Shown here in pieces: positions 34,801 through 44,100 of a stretch of DNA of 64,000 nt. The stretch is from an uncultured Myxococcales bacterium (lineage in GTDB: Bacteria > Myxococcota_A > Bradymonadia > UBA7976 > VGTA01): assembly GCA_937146725.1 (NCBI GenBank), contig CAKZRU010000164.1, positions 103,133 through 167,132 of the forward strand. The letters run 5' to 3'. The notes below the pieces were generated by a model. It saw only the letters and a list, made by a program, of their open reading frames with translations. It ran no database searches and was not told the DNA's origin. The translations under genes were made by a program, and so were the position numbers. Position 1 is the stretch's first letter. Every line of letters begins with the position of its first letter.

Positions 34801-36867
34801 CATCGCATTGAGCAAGTCAATGAAGATCATGAAACTCTCAAGCTAGAGCAAAAAAAATTGTCGCTTGCTTCGGAGGAGTTGCAGCAAGCTCAATATCGAA
34901 TTGAAGCCAAAGAAAATGAACTTAAGCGCCAACATAAAAGCTTGGGAAGAGGCCTCAAAGAAATCACGACGCAACTGAGTGGAGCGTATCCACAACTCGA
35001 TGAAGGCGCTCATGTTGCACAACCGATAAATAAGCCGAATGAGATCGCTAAAACTCAACTCCCAACTGATCAAGCTCAACAAGTTGAGTCAACACCAATA
35101 GCCTTAGCCGATTTGGTGTCACTCACAGAAACTTTGGATGCTTTGCCGGCGCTTGGGCAACAGCAGATTTACCAAGCTGAGTTACAAGCAAAGGAGCAAG
35201 AACTAATTCAAAGGGCTCAAGAACTCTCACATAAAGAGCTAGGAATTAGACGACAGCGTAACCGTTTAGAGCTTGTAAAAGAACGTTTAGATCAAACTCA
35301 AGCTAAATTAGAGCAAGAGCAACAGAGCTTACAAAGATTGCAAGCTCAATTACAGGAGCAAACGCTTGGGCTAGCTGTCCGTGAAGAACAGGTTAAAGAG
35401 CAGGAAAATAAACAAAAACAAGCACAAAATGAACTAAAAGAACACCAAGTATTTCAGCAGCAGCAAGAACATAAGCTTCGAGCTACTTTAAGCCAAATCA
35501 CTCTAGAACAAGAGCGCCTTGAGTCCACAATCTCCAAATCAGAAAAAGCCGAGCAAAAAGCATATGAAGCGCAGCAGAAAAATGAACGATATGCTGAAGA
35601 ACTTAGCTTACGAGAAGAACGTTTAGAGCGTAAAACTAAGGAATTAGAAGCCCGACTTAAGGACTTTGAAAACCGAGAAGCGCGTTGGGAAGAAGAAGCG
35701 CATGCCTTAAGTGCCTTCTATCCTGCAGTGGGGGCCCTTGAGCAAAGTAATGAGCAAAGCTCTTTGGCTTCAGAGGAGTTTGAGCAGGCATCGGCTTTGT
35801 CAACTCATCCTTCTTCTCCGGAAAGTCTGCCTCCTTCTGCCCTATCTGATGGTGATGATTGGTTGCCTCGCTATACATCGACTGCCATCAAGGTTGTACC
35901 GGCTCAAATGAGTTCTATGCCTGTTCCTATACCTCCGGTGAGCGAACTCTCAAATGATGAATCCCTCACCGAGCAAAGTGCCAAGCAAAGTAATGAATAT
36001 GAGCCCAACGAACAACAGGACACGGAAGTCGATCTTAAGCCTATTGTGGACGAAGCTCACTTACCATTGCCCAAGTGGTTTGAAAAGCAGACTGATCAAA
36101 GTTTAACAATACTGCAAGCGGGTACAGTCATTGTCGATCAAATCGAGTCCTTAGCAATAAACTTAGTCTATTGTCCAAGTGGTCTATTCACGATGGGATC
36201 TGAGCGTGGAGAACCCTCAGAAAGCCCATGTCATGAAGTTCAAATCAGCCGAGCTTTACTGATGGGACAAAGCTTGGTCACTCAACGTTTATGGGCTTTA
36301 GTAATGGGCTTTTCACCAAGTCGCTTTATTGATCCTGAAAGACCAGTGGAACGGGTTACTTGGCATGAAGCGGTTCAATTTTGTAATCGTCTAAGTACCC
36401 TAGGTGGATATAAACCCTGCTATCAAGTTCAAGTGAATGGCCATGCCATCCTTAATCTTGAGGCTAATGGATATCGCTTACCAAGTGAGGCCGAATGGGA
36501 ATATAGTGCTAAAGCTGGTGAGAGCGATCTATTTGCCGGCAGTCAAAGAGCGCTTGATGTGGCATGGAGTTCAAGAAGCGCTCGAGGTGAAAGCAAGGTG
36601 GTTATGCAAAAAGCACCTAATGCTTGGGGACTATATGATATGTGTGGAAATGTTGCCGAATGGTGTACCGATGTAGCGAGTACATATGAGCATCGTCCCA
36701 AACGATCACTCGATCCCTTCTTTGATGCTGAACAAGGGGATCGAATCATCAGAGGCGGCGCTTGGTCATGCTCAGCCTATTTATGCCGAGTAAGTAGCCG
36801 AGGAAGCGCGCCAAGTACAGCTCGTGGCCCTGATATTGGCCTACGTATCTGTCGACAGGCAACTTAA
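31849..36867 (+). CDS. UvrD-like helicase / coiled-coil / formylglycine-generating-enzyme fusion protein
   Basis: The 1672-residue protein has four parts. (1) Residues 1 to ~150 are of unknown fold; a segment ending IRAIRHHDLTDKKL recalls RelE-like domains, weakly. (2) An SF1 UvrD/PcrA-like helicase spans ~155-600: Walker A GPPGSGKTSS (~169), VVVDEVQDLTPLE (~368), SNLRCPKVI (~438), TVKGLEFASV (~535), VAMSRAVEHL (~580). (3) TPR-like helices (~870-930), then a Gln/Glu-rich coiled coil (~960-1310) and a disordered linker. (4) An FGE-sulfatase (SUMF1) domain spans ~1430-1672: GLFTMGSERGE, RLPSEAEWEY, LYDMCGNVAEWC, RGGAWSCSAYLCR. The last has the C-x4-C of catalytic FGEs. The start is uncertain: no SD precedes 31849, and TTG 31909 or a later codon is possible. 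No sulfatase is nearby. The fusion is unfamiliar to me. Confidence 0.88.
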   Translation: MGHGHEILCIFYFLNNGRKILRRLNRTIYIHDEVNEQLERDRKDLAPRFAMLCRQLGVSEWVRFKPTKGDNAGWRRSPLGGNNGSHYYMWWLIAGAGPGKQLELEQQDIAIRAIRHHDLTDKKLHHGDLDDYWEFKFAEELDDEQVLEQPWTEDQQAYIEQKDDCQVLIGPPGSGKTSSLWRALELALLETRTLSTQDQQARALYITWSTRLAESAEQYFSIMAPGEVQVYDLTSLLAKALSSDLERLGIQSSRLRFQSLIENMKSKYALKKKALERIDHYYDLIRAWVFGRSVWQMKRVGDVKSNDEQDRLIQDELKDAVRLYEALNLSDEQIKYVFPELQAAKQVAELEQDLAFPSETLSSKYAFVVVDEVQDLTPLELKASLDIAQALSQAHPRLFLAGDEGQVVRPTFFQFAELNDQLFERGYHPQSTTLASNLRCPKVIADTVIRAKAFNKLLPTKYRPSDQAVRASSYETEALVALAHFKEQSECKRLIETLALNPNVYFIELFEDETRLEKDLGHLGELRKVFNTSETVKGLEFASVCIVGASALIRSLNSERAKQDPIAFRLDVNRLRVAMSRAVEHLIFIEPFSMVSEALRELIGGQALSDTWQQALSYNEMIQSDLSQGLCVKLSALNELLSAQDLSVDERVQGFIKRVERLFFDEYRANEAYEDLLLALELSEDSGELSDDLQKTLNELAARIALSEAFQVPKLRVLKQQQLNHPLLRASLRLVGDDSLLRLMDTMWLWSGKDHSSEDHSSEPAFPSITNSDFEILQTLYTLFCEPKLSSLSWLSKIINIYKWRLFEALLNVSSVEVLQLENIENILQFMGFDEEESLPLALKFRRMSFDALIGHQHQRAASIWQDVVSQATEDQLRTAQLFMAQAEFYRAAKLYESLNRLDEAFKAYRQAGAFDEAGRLIESHSLEQLEQSSITSLELITVLSRYLKRYPLSEEEKSHFYHFGDQEIALIREELESQKQQLTHRIEQVNEDHETLKLEQKKLSLASEELQQAQYRIEAKENELKRQHKSLGRGLKEITTQLSGAYPQLDEGAHVAQPINKPNEIAKTQLPTDQAQQVESTPIALADLVSLTETLDALPALGQQQIYQAELQAKEQELIQRAQELSHKELGIRRQRNRLELVKERLDQTQAKLEQEQQSLQRLQAQLQEQTLGLAVREEQVKEQENKQKQAQNELKEHQVFQQQQEHKLRATLSQITLEQERLESTISKSEKAEQKAYEAQQKNERYAEELSLREERLERKTKELEARLKDFENREARWEEEAHALSAFYPAVGALEQSNEQSSLASEEFEQASALSTHPSSPESLPPSALSDGDDWLPRYTSTAIKVVPAQMSSMPVPIPPVSELSNDESLTEQSAKQSNEYEPNEQQDTEVDLKPIVDEAHLPLPKWFEKQTDQSLTILQAGTVIVDQIESLAINLVYCPSGLFTMGSERGEPSESPCHEVQISRALLMGQSLVTQRLWALVMGFSPSRFIDPERPVERVTWHEAVQFCNRLSTLGGYKPCYQVQVNGHAILNLEANGYRLPSEAEWEYSAKAGESDLFAGSQRALDVAWSSRSARGESKVVMQKAPNAWGLYDMCGNVAEWCTDVASTYEHRPKRSLDPFFDAEQGDRIIRGGAWSCSAYLCRVSSRGSAPSTARGPDIGLRICRQAT

Positions 36868-36868
36868 C

Positions 36869-39800
36869 TCATGGGGCCTTTCGTTGTCTGGTTGAAACGA
36901 CTGCGATAAGCAATAATAACCAAGCTAAGGAAAGAGGAGCTTGTTGACTTTGTTCACACCCTGAAACAGATTCGGCGACCTCGGTCATTTCAGCATTAGG
37001 ATCTTCAATCGGTGGAATATCTTGCACAAACTCGTTTTCAGGGTCGGGGTCGCCTGTGTTCATTTCTTCACCAGCCGACATTTCTTCACCAGCAGTGACT
37101 TCCGGCTCATTCATTGGTGGCTCAGTCCAAGCACCGACACATTGTGCCTTACCTTCTGCATCAAGTTCACATGCTTCACCAGCAGGGCACTCGACAGCTA
37201 AGCAAGCGTCAAAGCGACATTCGCCATAAACACATACAAAGCCTTCATCACAGCTTACATCACCACAGAGTTCGGCAATGCATGAGCCATTCACACACTC
37301 ATCACCAGCCCCACAAACAACATCAGTACATGGATCATCAATACAGCGACCATCCATACAATATTGGTCACCCGGACAGCTAATCACACCACAGCTATCA
37401 ACACAAACGCCATCACGACAGAACGCATTGTCTTCACAACTTACACCAAAGCAGGGGTTAACTTCGCAGCCATTTGGACCACAACGCTGTCCGTCTGGAC
37501 AAGGAATCTCTAAGCAAGACTCAATTTTACATTCACCTAAATAGCAGGCTTCACCCTCATTACAGCTGACTCCATCACAAGGATCAACACAGCGACCGGT
37601 TTCACAGACTTGACCATAGGCGCAATCAACATTGTGACATAGATCCACACAGAAACCATCTACACAAATACTATCTCCAAAGCATTCATTAGAATTACAA
37701 CGATCTACACATTCACCTTCAAAGCAGGTCGCTCCATTTGTACAAGTCGCTTCTTCATCGATTTGTCCATCGCAATCCTCATCAATACCATCACAGGTTT
37801 CAGCAGGAACATCACCGCATAAGCCACAGCTATTTCTAGTGCCTTCATCGATTAAGCCATCACAGTCACTATCAATCAAATCACAAACTTCGCTGGAAGC
37901 TGTATTTTCAGCATTACACTGCAGTTCACCGGCCACACAAACACTAGTACCCACCGAACACTGACCGGGCAAGTCGGTGAAGCAGGTCTGTCCCTCATCA
38001 ACCACCTGCTCATCGGTTTGACCATCACAGTCATCATCTAAGCCATTACATAGTTCTTCTTGAGCTGTGGTTAGAGGCTCACATATAACCTGCCCATTGT
38101 CACAGACTGGTACACCGATGCCACATGAGCCCCCACCAGGGACTTCACAGCGAGGAGAAAGAATAGGGTTTTCATCAATGACATTATCGCAGTCATTATC
38201 GATGCCATCGCAGATTTCAGGACCCACTACACCCACACAAGAGTCACAGGCATCTCCTAAACCATCACGATCATCATCGATTTGATCAGGATTAGGTACT
38301 AAAAGGCAGTTATCACAAGCATCACCAACACCATCACTATCCAAGTCCTCTTGGTTTGGATTAGGCAAGGCAACGCAGATATCACAAAGATCGCCCACGC
38401 CGTCTTGATCTCGATCAGCCTGATCAGGATTGAATAAGTCTACGCATACATCACAAGCATCACCAATGTTATCACCGTCATCATCGATTTGATCAGGATT
38501 AGCAACCGCCGGACAAGAGTCACACAGGTCACCAAGACCATCATCATCACTGTCAAGTTGATCAGGATTTGATACATTAGGACAGCTATCACATACATCA
38601 CCAAACCCATCTTGGTCTAAATCAAATTGTTCTGGATTAGCAGCATTTGGACAAGAGTCACACAAGTCACCTATACCATCACCATCAGCATCGATTTGAT
38701 CAGGGTTTGGTAGACTTGGACAATTATCTTCTGCATCACAAGCCTCATCACCATCAGAATCTACACAGCCACCACCTACAGAACGCTCTAACACTAATAA
38801 GGCGTATGAGTGTGCGGCAATTGCATTCCACTGGCCAAGGTTTGAGCTAATTTGTCCGGTTGATTCATTTTGTAAGCCCATCAAGGTGTAAGCATAGTCA
38901 TAATACCAACGAGGTTGTTCATGAATACTGTTATAATAACCTGCTCCACCAGCGCCACGTTGTGCGACACGTACATCAGTGGTAGGATCTCTTCTCATTA
39001 AACGACCGGATTCAGTAGGCGCCAAATTACTTGGTAAAGTCCCCAGAACACTTGTATCAAGATTACCAACATTAGCGATCGCACCGGAATCTTCCAAAAA
39101 GGTATAGGCTTTAGCAGAAGACCACATATAGTAAAGGTGAGCATTGATCCACGAGTTACGATAGCGAGCAATTGTTTGATAGTTATAACGAAGATAAAGC
39201 CAGCGCAAGTACTGTTGTACGGAAGGTGAGTTTAAGTCATAGCCACCAATAATTTGTGACCAAAGTCCGGAAGCGGTTTGCTGATAACTTGGTGAGTGGC
39301 CAGGACTATATCCAAAACCAGAGCCATCATTAGCTAGATTACCGACCCTTCCATTATTGGCATAAGCATTTGCAGCATTAGTGACCAATGTATTTAACTG
39401 TCCTAACCGAATCGGATCAGAAAAGCGAGGATCACTGAACACAGCTTTAGCACCTGCTAAACCTGCAACAACTAACTGAGTTGTTGAGGAGTCATTCCCC
39501 GGACCGCGATAGTGCCAAAAACCATATCCGCCTTGATTACTATTGATCCGATCAAAAATGCGATTAATCGCTGTAATTGCAGCTGCTGTATTTGGACCTC
39601 CGGTTCTCACATAAAGGGAGATTGCCATCAAATCTGCGCCATCGCGATAGGCATAAAATGAGGCTCCGGTCGCTCTATTAATGATATAAGTCATCAGCGT
39701 TTGGATTTTTTGTTGATCAGCCGGAGTAGCGTTTTCATAGCCGCTTGGAGAGGCATTTTGATCAGCACTCACTCTACGTTCTAGCATTGCTAAAGCAGCA

Positions 39801-40042
39801 AGACCTATTGCATTTTGATAGCCACCACTAAGACCGGCAGGATTGCTAAATACATTTTGGCTATCGAGCCAATCGATTCCATCATCAATCGCTGAAGCAA
39901 CATCACGACTAAAGTTTGTTTCTTCTGCCAAACTAGAGCTGGCTCCAAAAGAAGAAAAAACAAGGAAAAAACAAACGAACAAAGCAAGGCCTAACGGCGG
40001 CTTAGCTTGTTGCTGTTGCTGCAAATCACTTTTAGAATGCAT
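36869..40042 (-). CDS. Large surface protein: toroid-like N-domain, TSP3, MopE and EGF-like Cys-rich repeats, MYXO-CTERM-like end
   Basis: Start moved to ATG 40042 (GAGG upstream); a signal peptide follows (LALFVCFFLVFSSFGASSSLA). Residues ~40-400 are helical repeats (IGLAALAMLERR; LMAISLYVRTGGPNTAAAIT) resembling the alpha/alpha toroid of prenyltransferase/cyclase-like proteins. Seven TSP3-type calcium-binding units of 23 residues follow (NPDQIDADGDGIGDLCD). Then come four MopE-type CDGxDxDCDGxxDE units, then about seven Cys-rich EGF-like units (CVDGFCVDLCHNVDC). An AGEEMSAGEEM tract precedes the end. The C-terminus (SGCEQ, LSLAWLLLLIAVVS, RQRK) matches the MYXO-CTERM plan. Its stop is one base from the convergent helicase-FGE stop. 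Function unknown; cell-surface display is likely. Confidence 0.82.
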   Translation of the reverse strand: MHSKSDLQQQQQAKPPLGLALFVCFFLVFSSFGASSSLAEETNFSRDVASAIDDGIDWLDSQNVFSNPAGLSGGYQNAIGLAALAMLERRVSADQNASPSGYENATPADQQKIQTLMTYIINRATGASFYAYRDGADLMAISLYVRTGGPNTAAAITAINRIFDRINSNQGGYGFWHYRGPGNDSSTTQLVVAGLAGAKAVFSDPRFSDPIRLGQLNTLVTNAANAYANNGRVGNLANDGSGFGYSPGHSPSYQQTASGLWSQIIGGYDLNSPSVQQYLRWLYLRYNYQTIARYRNSWINAHLYYMWSSAKAYTFLEDSGAIANVGNLDTSVLGTLPSNLAPTESGRLMRRDPTTDVRVAQRGAGGAGYYNSIHEQPRWYYDYAYTLMGLQNESTGQISSNLGQWNAIAAHSYALLVLERSVGGGCVDSDGDEACDAEDNCPSLPNPDQIDADGDGIGDLCDSCPNAANPEQFDLDQDGFGDVCDSCPNVSNPDQLDSDDDGLGDLCDSCPAVANPDQIDDDGDNIGDACDVCVDLFNPDQADRDQDGVGDLCDICVALPNPNQEDLDSDGVGDACDNCLLVPNPDQIDDDRDGLGDACDSCVGVVGPEICDGIDNDCDNVIDENPILSPRCEVPGGGSCGIGVPVCDNGQVICEPLTTAQEELCNGLDDDCDGQTDEQVVDEGQTCFTDLPGQCSVGTSVCVAGELQCNAENTASSEVCDLIDSDCDGLIDEGTRNSCGLCGDVPAETCDGIDEDCDGQIDEEATCTNGATCFEGECVDRCNSNECFGDSICVDGFCVDLCHNVDCAYGQVCETGRCVDPCDGVSCNEGEACYLGECKIESCLEIPCPDGQRCGPNGCEVNPCFGVSCEDNAFCRDGVCVDSCGVISCPGDQYCMDGRCIDDPCTDVVCGAGDECVNGSCIAELCGDVSCDEGFVCVYGECRFDACLAVECPAGEACELDAEGKAQCVGAWTEPPMNEPEVTAGEEMSAGEEMNTGDPDPENEFVQDIPPIEDPNAEMTEVAESVSGCEQSQQAPLSLAWLLLLIAVVSTRQRKAP

Positions 40043-40146
40043 AACATCAACCTCAGTATCTAACATCAAAGTAAATAGGTAAATATACCCTCTTCTTAGT
40101 TTATACTGATTTATAAAAGACTTAGCTAAAGCTATTTTGCTTTATA

Positions 40147-41046
40147 TTATTTTATTCCACTCACCACTCTAGGGTTGCCACCATAGTCTTTACGAGTTTT
40201 AACCTGTTTAAATAAATACTCTTTGAAGAGTTGTTCGGTCTTCTCGGTTTGGTCAAAGCCCACTTCAATAAACAAGGCGCCCTTTGGAGGTAAAATATTA
40301 GTCGCCTGTTGTATCAAGCGCCGCGTTAAATCTAGGCCATCTTTAGCCTCATCAAATAAGGCTAAGTCAGGATCAAAAAACTTCACTTCTGGCATCAAAG
40401 ACTCTTGTATAGCTCGTTTAACATAGGGCGGATTACTCACGATTACTTGTGGTCTTGGTAATTGCTGATCATCATAAATTGACAATAAGTCAGAGTGGGC
40501 AAAGCAAATCTGAGTGTGCTTGGCAAGCTCATGCTTTTGATATAAGTTCCTTGTGTTTTCCTGAGCGATTAACAAGGCCTGTTCACTGATATCAAGAAGT
40601 TGATAACTCAGGTCTTTTTTCTCACTTGCGAGTGCTAAGGCTATGCAGCCTGTACCCGTGCCTACATCACATAACCAAAAGTCTTGGGCTTTATGATCGA
40701 TATTAACTGTTTCTAAATAAGTTAAAACTTCCTCAACCAAGACTTCAGTGTCAGCCCTAGGGATTAAGGTATCAGGGCTTACCTTAAAGTCTAAGCCCCA
40801 AAAGGACCACTCTCCCAAGATATGAGCAAGTGGCTCTCTTTGACAACGTCTGCTCACCATATTTTCAAGCTGTTGTAATTGGCTAGGCTCTATCCCTTGC
40901 TGTGGATAAAGCATTTGTTGACTTCGGTTTAAGCCCATTACGGCCTCTATGATAAAAGTGATCTCTAAGCGAGTTTCACTTACTTCAATACCTGCTTTTT
41001 TAAAACGCTCAAAAGCAGAACTACGCCATTGCTCAATCTTCATCAA
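40147..41046 (-). CDS. prmC: Release factor glutamine methyltransferase PrmC
   Basis: SAM-dependent methyltransferase that modifies the GGQ glutamine of peptide-chain release factors. Diagnostic motifs are the SAM loop CDVGTGTGCIALALA, VIVSNPPYVKR (the NPPY catalytic motif) and an N-terminal helical domain with REPLAHILGEWSFWGLDF. DTLIPRADTEVLVEEVL is the PrmC signature. The 299-residue length is standard. Two adjacent ATG codons begin the frame and either could be used. It lies 66 bases after the Ser/Thr-kinase gene on the same strand. Confidence 0.94.
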   Translation of the reverse strand: MMKIEQWRSSAFERFKKAGIEVSETRLEITFIIEAVMGLNRSQQMLYPQQGIEPSQLQQLENMVSRRCQREPLAHILGEWSFWGLDFKVSPDTLIPRADTEVLVEEVLTYLETVNIDHKAQDFWLCDVGTGTGCIALALASEKKDLSYQLLDISEQALLIAQENTRNLYQKHELAKHTQICFAHSDLLSIYDDQQLPRPQVIVSNPPYVKRAIQESLMPEVKFFDPDLALFDEAKDGLDLTRRLIQQATNILPPKGALFIEVGFDQTEKTEQLFKEYLFKQVKTRKDYGGNPRVVSGIK

Positions 41047-41112
41047 GTTGATTTATTCCAAATGTACAAGCCGGCTTGGCTTTAAAAGCTAAAGTCATTG
41101 AAAGCTTAATCT

Positions 41113-44100
41113 TCATTGCTCTAAGGGTTCAAGTTCTATGACCCAAATCATACTTTTCTTTTTTTGGAGCTCCGGTGGTGTGAGATATAAGTCTTTATAT
41201 CCTTGGCTCTTAATCACGATGACCTCATTGGCTGGTACAATACAAAAAGCAAGATCATTGCAGAGGATACTTTGCTCTGAATGCTTGATAAAAGTAGCCT
41301 TGGGTGCATTCACCTTAACCGTGACCATGTCATTGGCACTGATGTCAGCACTAATGTCTGACTTTGACGCAGGCTCAACGCTTGCTCTTTTTATGTTTGA
41401 TAAGCTAGATTGCTTTGTCTGCCCTTCATAACCAGTTTGATTTGAACGCTCAGAACTAGGCACAGTTCTTTTTACAGCTAACCATTGCGTTACGGGTGCT
41501 CTGAGTAAAACCAAGCAACTCACAAAAACCAAAAATAATGCTATGTTTAATAACCATGAGTTTTGCGTATTTATTGGCGTTTGAGTTGAAGTAATCCGAG
41601 CATTATTTCGCTTAATCGGTGCCCTCTCTTGATTCACATAGGCTTGCCTATTGTAATAGGCTTGATTTTGCTGATGAGGCTGATCTGTATGCGGTGCATT
41701 TGGGCTAGAATTGATATACTCAGGCTCGGGCCCTCTTTTATTGAGAGTAATAGGTTCATGTCGGTTTGGATTATTGCTTGTTTTAACCAAAGGATAGGCA
41801 GAATGATTATTCACCGTTGAATTGGTTTGAGCGACTGTGGAAGATGAAAGTGGAGGATCGGGAATCTTCTCTAAGTTTTCATGTTGAGGAAGATAAGGAG
41901 CTGAATCCTTTGAATATTTAGGGATTGGTGGCGGATTGATTGAAGGGATTTGGATTTGTGGTTCAACTTCAACATAAGGCACCGAGCTTTCCAAAATAGC
42001 TTTAGGAGGATCGGTGGGGGCCTGCGAATCCAACTCCATTCGCTCATTTGGTCTTTGCGATAAGCTTTCCAAAGGCTTTGATGATCGAGAACGTAGATAG
42101 TCTTGAGTATCAGGTGGGATTGGAGAGCTTGACCAATTGGCATTTAAAATCGGTGCGGACTCAGAATATGCAGGGGTTTGTAGCTGTTTAGGTAAGTCAC
42201 TAATTGAGCTTGGCTCTATGTCATGATCTGAACCATAGTAAGTTTGATGATGAGCATAAGGAATCGAAGAAATATCTTGATAGGATTCCGGTAAGTCTTG
42301 ATATGACTGTTCAGGCTCGGCCGCTTGATATGCATGAGAGGGCTCTTGATATGCATGAGAGGGCTCTTGATATGCATGAGAGGACTCTTGATATGCATGA
42401 GAGGACTCTTGATATGCATGAGGCGGGTTGGAAAGAAAATCTTCGGCCTGGTGGTTTGTCTTATTCTGATCATTGTGATCAAGTGAATGTACATGGTTGT
42501 CAGTTCTTTCGACTCGCTGGCTTCTTAGCTCATTTGCTTGTCTTTCTTGATAATTATCCCAAACACCACTTTTTTGTATTGGCCGCGAATGACTCACTGT
42601 TCGCTGTTCAATACTATTTTCTGAGCGTTGTTGCTTGGCATCGTTTTTGAGCACAGAGCTCTTTTTTACATTCACATGTTCAAAGGACTGCTGATCATAT
42701 GGATTAGCTTCTACTTCCCCTAGTAGCTCTGGCGTGAGCGCCGGTACTTCAGCAGTCATCATCCAAGGTAAAGCTTGAGGAGAGGCATAGTCATGATCAA
42801 ACTCATCATAGGAGGGTATGTATTCAGTAATCGAACGTTCCGAGATCACATCGATGATCAGTAAAAGCTTTTGTTGATTTTTTATCCCGACGACATAGGG
42901 ATGGATGACCACATCTTGAGCTCTACCTTCATTACTTTCATTGCTTAAATGCAGGGTGTGACTAGGCTCAGTATGTGCAACTTGTCTAAGGATTTGAAAG
43001 AGAGGCGTGATCGGTTGAAACCCGCCAAGAATATCGAAAAGTTTTCTGCCGGTTAAACCGGATTTTTCATCTCCAGATAAAGCAGCTCTCAGTTGGGGAT
43101 GAGTATTGATCGCAATCCCAGCCATAGTACAAAATAACGGGGTTTCAGATCCCAAGGAAAATAGGCGGTACAGAGCGTTATTGTTTTCATCGATTCGCTT
43201 TTTATTAACCAAGGTAATAAATTGACGTCGGAATGAAAAGATCATCTCATCAATTTGCTTTAGCCATGATTCTTTTTGCCGTAATGCGCTTTGCTCAAGC
43301 TTTAATTCTTCAAGTAAACTGACCACAGTACGTCTAAATAAAGAGCAAGTAATCATTGGAATCAACTCGAGAGGTGGATGCGTAAAGCTAAGTTGAGCAA
43401 GTTCTTCAAAAAAAGAATTAAAAGCACTTGCCGGACGTCCGGCGGCTTGGGCGATAAACATATCAATGTAATCTCTTACTTTACGCTTCAGATTATGAGA
43501 CTGCAGTCTTGATTGTTCTGGTCTTTCAGTAATCGCTTGGGTCCACTTTTGGATGATTTGAGTTTGATAGGCTTGGAAGAATGAGGCTAAAGAATCAATC
43601 GCAGAAGAACTGAACTCTGGTTGATTTTCATATGGGCTCAAACTTTTATGCTGTGGTTTAGTAGAGGATAAATTAGAGTGATTTGGAGCGAGTGATGCTG
43701 TTTGTTGAATGGCAGCATTTGACCAAGTTGCTTGGCGCTGATTGGGTGCTAAACTAAACACATCCTCTTGTTGAGCTCTTCGTTTAATTGTGCTTAGGAT
43801 CTGCTCTAAGGCTCTTCGTAAAACATCAGCATTTTCGGGACGCTCTGTGGGCCCAATCGCTAAACATCTTTGAATGATTAAATCTAATTTAACGGGAGCC
43901 TTAACCTGTGGATGCTTATCTTTTAGCTTGGGTGCTGCTTGCTTAAAATGTGCAAAGCTCTTATCTCCGGCACTAGGCTCGCGTGGCGGATGCCCAGTTA
44001 AAAGCGCATACAGTGTTGCACCCACAGCATACAGATCAGTTTGAGCTGTAATGGCTCCACGCTCAGCTTGTTCGGGAGCCATGTAGTAATAAGTGCCAAC

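Noticed and set aside
36700-36867. Possible diversity-generating retroelement variable region at the end of the C-type-lectin-like FGE domain
   Set aside because: DGR targets often end in this fold, but I see no reverse transcriptase, no template-repeat copy and no accessory gene in the window. The Cys pair also argues for an enzyme.
37114-37544. Plus-strand His/Gln-rich ORFs opposite the Cys-rich surface protein
   Set aside because: Antisense shadows of Cys/Asp-rich codons (rc gives His, Thr, Ser). The same effect explains the plus ORFs at 38647, 59457, 60226 and 60795.
42204-42650. Plus-strand 148-aa ORF with LDMHER repeats
   Set aside because: Antisense of the 21-bp repeat region of the Ser/Thr kinase; the kinase frame is supported by intact catalytic motifs and a membrane helix.
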